A DNA stretch of 64,000 nucleotides. Source: Medicago truncatula (lineage: Eukaryota; Streptophyta; Magnoliopsida; Fabales; Fabaceae). Under the pieces are notes generated by a model. It saw only the letters and a list, made by a program, of their open reading frames with translations. It was not told where the DNA came from and ran no database searches. Below are positions 57,380 through 64,000 of the stretch, in pieces (the first letter of the stretch is position 1; each line of letters begins with the position of its first letter). Location of the stretch: assembly GCF_003473485.1 (NCBI RefSeq), contig NC_053044.1:7204501-7268500 (forward strand). Reading direction: 5' to 3'. The translations under genes and the position numbers were made by a program.

Positions 57380-57745
57380 CATAAATAAGTAGAGTTGTTA
57401 TTTCAAAAACAGTTTATGAGTCAAATGTTTTGCCGTATATAATAACTCCAACCTTATCCACATTGACGCTCTGGTAGCATCCCTTGAAATATCCCTCAAA
57501 ACCTTATCTCCGAGGCATAACACAACAACACTCTTTGCCTTGTCTGTCACCTTGAGCTTCTTTGCTTTTGTCAACTTAGCTGACATCACAACTCAACCCT
57601 TCAATGCCTCTGCACACTTCTGTTATGTCAAAATTGTTTGCATCTTTACCTTCAACATGCAAAATCATTGCTTGCAGTGAACTTTTTGATGACCCAATTT
57701 GAACCCATGATGTCCACTTTACCAAATTACTCATTTTCCCCACAA
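57380..57745 (-). mobile_element. Ty1/copia gag relic
   Basis: The minus strand reads KVTDKAKSVVVLCLGDKVLR, then DISRDATRASMWIRLELLYT and AKHLTHKLFLK. This is the conserved UBN2-type Gag stretch (KA-SAIVLCLGDKVLREV...TTAASMW-KLE-LYMTKSLAHRQFLK) of Copia elements. Sequence upstream on the minus strand to about 57740 continues the N-terminus in another frame (CRGIEGLSCDVS). There are no LTRs, protease or pol nearby, so it is a degenerate fragment. Confidence 0.7.
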
Positions 57746-58243
57746 TGGGCATCAATTGTTGTGAATTCGAAAATCAAATCACACCAATAAACTTAGGTGT
57801 ATGTGACAAATTTCAACGACAACTAAAATTAAAGTAGTCTCAATCAACAATAACAACAACATACCTAATAACTAAGCAAATAAAATCCACAAGCATAATC
57901 AAAACATAAAGATAAAAGAGTAGAATTTTTTTTCAAAAATATGTAGAAAAATAACACACCAATATTGTTTACTTAGTTCGACTCCAGTACACTATATAAT
58001 GATGATACAAAAATGTTACGAGAAATTAGATCCACTAGCTCACAATGAACAAACCCTAATTTCTAGTTATCACAATGAACAAACCCCAATTTCCATCCAT
58101 TTTTCAAGTCAATCAAATCCACATGGAGATCTTAAGAGAGAACAAGAGAGCAAACTTTTGATCATTCCTCTAACGAGTTCTCACCATCTAAAGTATTTAT
58201 AAAGTATTTTCCAACCCAACAATCTCAACCCTTAACCTCTAAG

Positions 58244-58415
58244 TACGTGTTTGGTTACACGGTCAAAAACGGAAAACGTGCTTCCATCTGTTCAAAAGCA
58301 CTTTGAGGATGTTTGGCTTTCCATAATCCTTCTGCCGCCGCCTTGCTTTTGACAACTAGAATCGATTTTGAAAGAAGCTGCTATTCCTAGCTTCTACAAA
58401 TCGATTTCCTACACC
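58244..58415. repeat. MITE-like terminus 'gtacgtgtttggttacacgg'
   Basis: 'acgtgtttggttacacggtc' and 'gatgtttggctttcc' are the kind of text found at ends of legume Harbinger/hAT elements. Read against the segment ending at 63172 ('ggcgtgtgtttgattgtgtg' on the minus strand), it could be the distant left end of the Harbinger locus, but the match is imperfect and no shared target duplication is clear. Confidence 0.35.
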
Positions 58416-58418
58416 TTA

Positions 58419-59274
58419 GACCATTTACAATGGTAAAACAAATTCAACAACCCTCAACACCCACTTTTTCAATTTCCAACACTCTACATCATTTTCTCTC
58501 TCTTAATTCAACACTCTACCCCACCACCTTTTATTTCTTATTCTTATTTAATTTTATATTTTTGTTTTTATAATTACATAAAATTACAATTATCGATTAT
58601 AATTAAATTAAAATGAAGAAACACTTAACAATTTTTTTTTTTTTTTGTAAAAACAAAATTTATTTAAATAATTTATTTTTATTTTCTTAACTTAAAATGC
58701 AATACAACAAACTAAGCACGGGTCACACAAATAGCTTAAAACGCAAGACAAGAAACAAGCACACAACACACAAGTAATTTATTTAGTACGATACAAATCA
58801 TCTTCAATCACGAAACATTCCAAACTTCAAAAGAAAAGTTAATAGAAAGCTAATAATAAGATTAAGAGAGTGAAAAACTTGGTTTTTTTTTTCTTTTTCT
58901 GTATCCAAATCAAATGATCCAAGTCTCTATTTATAGAGAAAAAAAATCACGAATTTTGGTAAAAAAAAAAAAAGTTATTTGTAATGAAATAATTGAGTCC
59001 AAAATATTAAGATGATAAAAATCCAAGCAGCCAATCAAACCCAGCCACGTGTCCTCACTTTTTCCATTTAACTTTCTCTCTCCGGAACTCCCTCCAGCTC
59101 ACGCGCCTACTTCAGCCAGCGAAAACGCGCCACGTGGCCCTCGCGTCAGAATTCAACATATTTAATTCTTTCATATGCTCTCACCTCCACATCATTTTTT
59201 TACCATTTTCAACACCCACATACAATGGTTTCAACATGTTGAAGCTTGGTTTCAACAAGCCATTGCACTTGGTC
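58419..59274. mobile_element. Harbinger-type non-autonomous element
   Basis: 856 bp with termini GACCATTTACAATGG and, read inward from the right, GACCAAGTGCAATGG (12 of 15 identical), flanked by TTA at 58416-58418 and 59275-59277. Subterminal 'caacacccacttttt' / 'caacacccacatac' repeats are shared by both ends. A TTA/TAA duplication is the Harbinger signature. It has no transposase frame and differs in its termini from the MITE at 5883. Confidence 0.75.
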
Positions 59275-59277
59275 TTA

Positions 59278-60605
59278 GGTTTGGTTTCTCTCAATTTCTC
59301 TTTTTTGCCCTTACCTTCACCGCCATAAATCCATGTTGATCTGAATTTTTCAAAAAAAAATTCAAACATTGAAGGCAAAGTTTTTTTCACCTGTATAATA
59401 ACTCTATGCTTATCTAAATTTACTAATCTCTTGTCAAACATTGAAGACAAAGATGTTTCTTCACCTAAATCATAAATTCATTAAACTCAAATTCCTTAAT
59501 GGAAATATGATCCACTTTGTATCAAGGGCGGCCTTCCACATTTTCATTAATTCTTCACAACTTGTAGAAATCGGTCACCAACCTCATAGTTTCATTAACT
59601 ATGTAGTTACTCTCTGTTCATACAAACTTCTATATATAGGTTGGCTCATTTGTCACTCTTTCATTCTTAAACAAGCAAATAGCCAAATAGCTGCAGTGTT
59701 TGGTACTCAAGGGTAAGCTCAAACACTCATCTTCTGTCTATTAATTCAATTTTGATAACATTGCATTTGATGTGTTTGATAAAATGCCTAAATAAAAAAC
59801 AATCTATTTCTTTTGTTTTCCTTGACCTTAGTTATGGTTGTTTATGTTTTTTTTTTGCCTGAAATATTAATGATATTGATGGAGTTTGAAAATAGCTTCT
59901 ATGTTTTTCATCAAATGATACTAATGAATATTATTTGCATTGTATGAGTGCTTTAGATTGAGTTATGTTCTATACCATTTATCACTATAGTTTCAACTTT
60001 GTTGGCAGAAGGAATGTTCATACGTGGCTTTTCATTTTTTTTTCTATCTTTTGTCAACTCTAGAAAATAAAGGAAGAGCTATCTATGGTGTTCATATGTG
60101 GTTTTATAATTTCTTTTTACCAAATTTTCTCTTAAACACATGTATTATATCTGAAGTTACAAGTTTCGAAGGATAATATCTAAATAATCTGTCAACCTTG
60201 ATGATGAAGACCTTCAATAGTTTAGGACCATGGATCTTGAAATAGTTACAAGAAGAGAAAGCTCTCAAGCACAAATGCCACTAATTCATGTTTGTTATTT
60301 AATACTATTTACTTTTGACAAGGTTTTAGATGTTTGTGTTTTTTAGTAGAGAATATGTCTTTATTTTACTGGTGTTTTGGTTCAGTTTTGCTACTATTTT
60401 GGTTTTGTTTTTCTGTATGATGATACAAACAGTCTCAATAAGCTCTTCAAATGATAATGACAATAAAGTCTCTCTTTGTTTGCTTCTTTGTTTTACTTGT
60501 TGAACTCAGAATGATTTTTGTTTACCAATTTCACCTCATTAGATAAGTGGTTATTCGAATATAGGTTTGATTCAAATAGATTAAATTTAACCTTGTTTAC
60601 ATAGA
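59278..60605. other. Sequence between MITE and Harbinger ORFs
   Basis: No recognised domain. An open frame at 59441-59716 (FVSRAAFHIFINSSQLVEIG) is unexplained. This may be 5' noncoding DNA of the Harbinger element. Confidence 0.35.
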
Positions 60606-60896
60606 ATGGTGAATACCAAGAAAAATGTTGTGCATTCCTCCTCACCTAATGATGGGGGGCAAAAAACAAAAGCTAATTGGGATTATAAGTCAACTGAAAA
60701 CTTTGTGAAAGCATGTTTGGAGCAAGTTTTCAAGAGAGAACGTGTTGGTACGAGCTTTACAAAAAAAGGGTGGAACAATATTAAGGCCCAATTTCATAAT
60801 TTAACCGGAATGAAGTATGAGAACGATCAATTAAAGAATAGGTATGACAGTCTGAGAAAGACCAAACAGCCTTCTCATACTTCAGTATATGGCTGA
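60606..60896 (+). pseudogene. Truncated Harbinger Myb/SANT-like protein (ORF1)
   Basis: 96 residues, containing NWDYKSTENFVKACLEQVFK, RVGTSFTKKGWNNIKAQFHN and LKNRYDSLRK. This is the trihelix-like Myb/SANT DNA-binding domain (Myb_DNA-bind_3) that PIF/Harbinger elements encode next to the transposase. In those elements the Myb partner brings transposase to the nucleus and to the element ends. Normal partners are about 250-350 residues, so this one stops directly after the domain and is probably truncated. It lies 246 bp upstream of the transposase frame on the same strand. Confidence 0.8.
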
Positions 60897-61142
60897 AAGG
60901 ATAATTAATTTCTTCTACAAAGCTCATGCACTATATTTGTCTATAATTCAAATGCCATGATTTCTGATTGTTCTGATCATTGTTATGTTTCTTATGATTT
61001 CTTATGTTTAATATCATGTTTTAGATTGTGTGACATTCAAGATAGCTCCTGATATAATAAATTAACTTTTTTTTTTTTGTTTTTCTTGCTAATTGTTTAC
61101 CTTTAACAGTAGCCAAATCTCATTGCAAAATGGACTATTGTA

Positions 61143-62419
61143 ATGAAGAATCAAATGAAGACGATGATTTTTTTGAACAAAGCTTCTTTAGTGGGTGCAC
61201 TAATGGGTGAGTATGCTGTGAAACATTTATGTAAAGAGCCATGTAGAACTAGTGAGCTAACAGGGCATGCATGGGTGAAAGAAGTATTGCAAGGAAATCC
61301 CACTCGTTGTTATGAGATGTTTCGAATGGAAAAACATATTTTTCATAAACTTTGCACTAAATTAGTTGATCATGGTTTAAAGTCCACTAATCACATAGGG
61401 GTAGAAGAGATGGTTGCAATGTTCTTACTTGTTGTTGGACATGGAGTGGGTAATAAAATGATTCAAGAAAGGTTCCAACACTCAGGAGAAACTGTGAGTA
61501 GACGTTTTCATGATGTGTTAGTTGCTTGCTTGAGTTTGTCCATCGAATATATAAAGCCTCAAGATCCTTTGTTCCGTGATAGTCATGCAAAAATTCAAAG
61601 TGATCCACGATATTGGCCATTTTTTAAGAATGCCATAGGAGCAATCGATGGTACGCATATTCCCTGTGTGGTTAGTGCCAATGACCAAACTAGATTTATT
61701 GGACGAAAGGGATATCCGACACAAAATGTAATGGCTGTATGTGATTGGAACATTTGCTTTACTTTGTTTTAGCTGGATGGGAAGGTAGTGCCCATGATGC
61801 TCGTGTTTTTGACCATGCTCTCACAAATGCAAATCTAAATTTTCCACATCCTCCTCCAGGTATTAATATTATCTTTTACAACTTATTTATTAGTATTATT
61901 CTTTACAATTTATAATTTAATTTGTTTTTAGGTATGTATTATTTGGTGGATGCCGGTTATCCAACACCGATGGGATATCTTGGTCCATACAGATGTGAAT
62001 GTTATCACCTCCCTGATTTTCGGTGTTCTCATGGGTTTGAAAATAACAACGAGGTATTCAATTATTATCACTCAAGTTTAAGGTGCACAATAGAAAGAAC
62101 TTTTGGTGTATGGAAGAATAGATTTGCAATTCTACGACGCATGCCTAAATTCACAATTAAGATACAAGTTGAAGTCGTTGTTGCAACGATGGCTATACAT
62201 AACTTTATTAGAAGGAATGTTGATATGGACGTCGATTTCAATCGGTATGAGGATGAAGACTTAACCCTTGATCATGATGATTATCGTAGACCAGTTAATT
62301 AGGATTTATCTCAAAATTTAAATTTAGCTTTCTCATCTGAGATGAATCATGTTCGAAACTCGGTTCGAGATCAAATTATAGAGTTCAACAAAAATCATTA
62401 TTATTGTAGTAATGTTTAA
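61143..62419 (+). pseudogene. PIF/Harbinger transposase, damaged
   Basis: The first frame (61143-61772) carries LCKEPCRTSELTGHAWVKEV, the helix-turn-helix region EEMVAMFLLVVGHGVGNKMI and the first catalytic Asp in AIGAIDGTHIPC. A one-base deletion in 'actttgtttt' near 61763 breaks the frame; the next frame continues AGWEGSAHDARVF with the second Asp. A GT-AG intron (61860-61931) leads to YYLVDAGYPTPMGYLGPYRC and the catalytic Glu in IERTFGVWKNRFAILRRMP. An in-frame TAG at 62300 precedes a plausible C-terminus (SEMNHVRNSVRDQIIEFNKN) ending at 62419. The DDE triad is present, but the frameshift and the early stop make this copy inactive unless these are sequencing errors. Confidence 0.88.
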
Positions 62420-62428
62420 TTTTAAAAG

Positions 62429-62607
62429 ACCATCAGAGATGAGATAGCAGGATGCACTGAGAAGGCATATGACTATCTTGCAAAGAAACACCCTCTCTGC
62501 AACTCATCAACCAAACACTTAGTTATGCTAAGGAGATGGAGAAGATTGTCTCAAAAGAAATGGATGCAATGGATTTTGTGTTTTCCAAGATTGCTAATAT
62601 TGTCTAA
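62429..62607 (+). pseudogene. Deleted fragment of a 26S proteasome RPN12 gene
   Basis: The plus strand reads TIRDEIAGCTEKAYDYL, then after an internal deletion and frame change SLQLINQTLSYAKEMEKIVS and KEMDAMDFVFSKIANIV followed by a stop. These are the near-C-terminal and C-terminal parts of the 26S proteasome lid subunit RPN12 (PSMD8), normally separated by about 50 residues including the 'MLLF' region. No intron is seen across the fragment, so a reverse-transcribed or captured copy is likely. It starts 10 bp after the Harbinger transposase stop on the same strand. Confidence 0.75.
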
Positions 62608-62959
62608 TGAAATTGTTTACTTCTGATTCAATGTGGAACTGTGAAATGATTCTATCTCTTTATTATGTTCATCTAGGTGTTGTATTGTTGCATAGTGTAC
62701 CCTTTTCTTTCTTCTTTACAGTGCTCAAAATCATTATATACTTGTGTTGACTACTATATCGTAAGAATTGGACAAATTGATGAATTTCAAATCCATTGGA
62801 AGGTTCATATTAAAAAAAATTATATATATTCCCTATATGCATTTTTATTTGAATATTGTGTGATTAACAATTATATTAATCTAGTAATTTTATTGTCAGT
62901 TAATCAAAAATAAATGAAGGATGAAAAATCAAATAAATGAAGGATGAAAAATCAAATAA
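62608..62959. other. Spacer with a short duplication
   Basis: 'caaataaatgaaggatgaaaaat' occurs twice in tandem near 62907-62955. No gene. Confidence 0.5.
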
Positions 62960-63172
62960 ATATACAAACACACTCACATTTTAAAGTCCATTTTGGTCTT
63001 TTACACATCTAAAAGTAATTCACTCAAAACATCCAAACAAATTTTTTTATACAAATCACTTTTCTTTTGAAGGTATCCAAACATAAATCACTTTACATTC
63101 AACTCACTTTTAACCAAAATCAATTCTACCAAAATTAATTTTTTCCACCACACAATCAAACACACGCCAAAT
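62960..63172 (-). repeat. Terminal segment of a MITE/Harbinger-like element
   Basis: On the minus strand it starts 'ggcgtgtgtttgattgtgtg' and continues 'aattgattttggttaaaagt', 'gagttgaatgtaaagtgatt' and 'tatgtttggatacc'. The same succession of motifs is seen at 39826-39985. It may be the right end of the Harbinger locus or an independent MITE. Confidence 0.5.
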
Positions 63173-63570
63173 TCTATAAAATTTCTTTCGTTAAATGTAA
63201 AAAAATTAACTAACAAACAAGTCAAACAACACTTATGAAAAACCGCCTCACGATTTACACAAATCGTGCCGCAATACAAGTTACCGTTGGGATAGGCATG
63301 AAGATGGTGCAACGATCCATTATCATTGTGCCAAAATCACGAAACTTGGAGTCACACTACAGTTTTAGTAATAAGTTTGGAACTGAATCTACGTAATTAC
63401 CTCAAATTCTTTCCACTTACTCTCTTATAACATTTTGCTTTTGTATAGGTGATAAAGTTTTCTTTTTTGTATAGGTGATTAAGTTCAAATTATATTTTTT
63501 AACAAATTAAAATATCATTAAGATATTTTTCCTTCCAATATATGATCATCTATCCATATTTTGAGAAAGG
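63173..63570. other. Spacer, nothing recognised
   Basis: AT-rich. A minus-strand frame at 63088-63312 has no domain. Confidence 0.45.
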
Positions 63571-63893
63571 GTTAATATATGTTTATCCTTGTAATATTAG
63601 CGATTTTCGGTTTCCCTGTAAAAAAATTGTTTAGATTTCAATTCTATAATTTGAAGATTATTTGATTTTGGACTTTCATGGTATCAAATTACAAAATTTA
63701 AGATACTTTCGCCCCATGTAATTTGAGAGAATTTAGATTTACCCCCTGCCATGTCATCGATTTTGCACAATCAAAATTTATGAAGATCCAAAACCAAAGA
63801 ATCTTCAAATTACAGAATTGAAATTTAAACAATTATTTTCACAGGGGGTAAACTGAAAATCACTAATATTACAGAGGATAAACATGTATTAAT
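63571..63893. mobile_element. MITE-like foldback element
   Basis: The left arm 'gttaatatatgtttatcctt' plus 'gtaatattagcgattttcgg' is mirrored at the right by 'cactaatattacagaggata' and 'aacatgtattaatatt'. The middle has a second pair, 'tttgaagattatttgatttt' and 'caaagaatcttcaaattaca'. About 323 bp, non-coding. The target duplication is not exact. Confidence 0.7.
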
Positions 63894-64000
63894 ATTTTTG
63901 ACAATATGAATACTAACAACACTCTCTTTTAAACCTTCTTTCTAACATTTGCTTTTTTATTATATGAAATCATTGAATGTCCCACCATTTTACGTATGTT

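Noticed and set aside
59441-59716. ORF with FVSRAAFHIFINSSQLVE
   Set aside because: No family could be recognised, there is no promoter or intron context, and it lies in transposon-rich DNA. It is left unannotated.

Overview
The window is nuclear DNA from a flowering plant, most likely a papilionoid legume of the Medicago/Trifolium/Vicia group. It is AT-rich, its genes have GT-AG introns, and it contains a complete Ogre-type Ty3/gypsy element together with many MITEs, SINEs and LINE remnants. The species cannot be proven from sequence alone.

Layout. Positions 1-6966 hold no intact gene. They contain two Mutator-like MITEs with 9-bp target duplications, a SINE-like copy, a partial B3-like gene, a tandem array with a period near 140 bp, a LINE-like tail, and a lipid-transfer-protein-like gene broken by a Harbinger-type MITE. 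Positions 6967-23689 are one 16.7-kb Ogre/Tat retrotransposon on the minus strand. It has LTRs of 2441 and 2444 bp, a 5-bp target duplication (CACCT), a primer binding site and polypurine tract, an extra 5' ORF, gag-protease, a predicted intron, RT-RNaseH-integrase and a long repeat-bearing 3' region. Its LTRs differ by only about ten substitutions and two poly-A length changes, so the insertion is recent.

Positions 27700-48600 are the gene-rich part. In order they carry ERD15/CID1-like (+), DAD1 (-, 5 coding exons), KOBITO1/ELD1/ABI8-like (+, 11 coding exons) and an HCF153-like plastid protein gene (+). Introns and spacers carry SINEs, MITEs and LINE relics. A long-exon PPR gene, like EMB3131/At4g20740, lies at 52497-54692. 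Downstream are an LTI65/RD29-like pseudogene fragment, a Copia gag relic and a Harbinger-type MITE. Then comes a PIF/Harbinger transposase locus with its Myb-like partner ORF, followed directly by a deleted fragment of the proteasome subunit gene RPN12.

The host genes do not form a pathway. They are ordinary plant housekeeping and stress genes: ER N-glycosylation (DAD1), cell wall and plasmodesmata (KOB1), cytochrome b6f biogenesis (HCF153), organelle RNA processing (PPR) and dehydration response (ERD15). The most unusual signals are a promoter-plus-intron-like unit antisense to the Ogre LTRs, the ten-copy palindrome array inside each LTR, the MITE-split LTP-like gene, and the RPN12 fragment abutting the Harbinger transposase.
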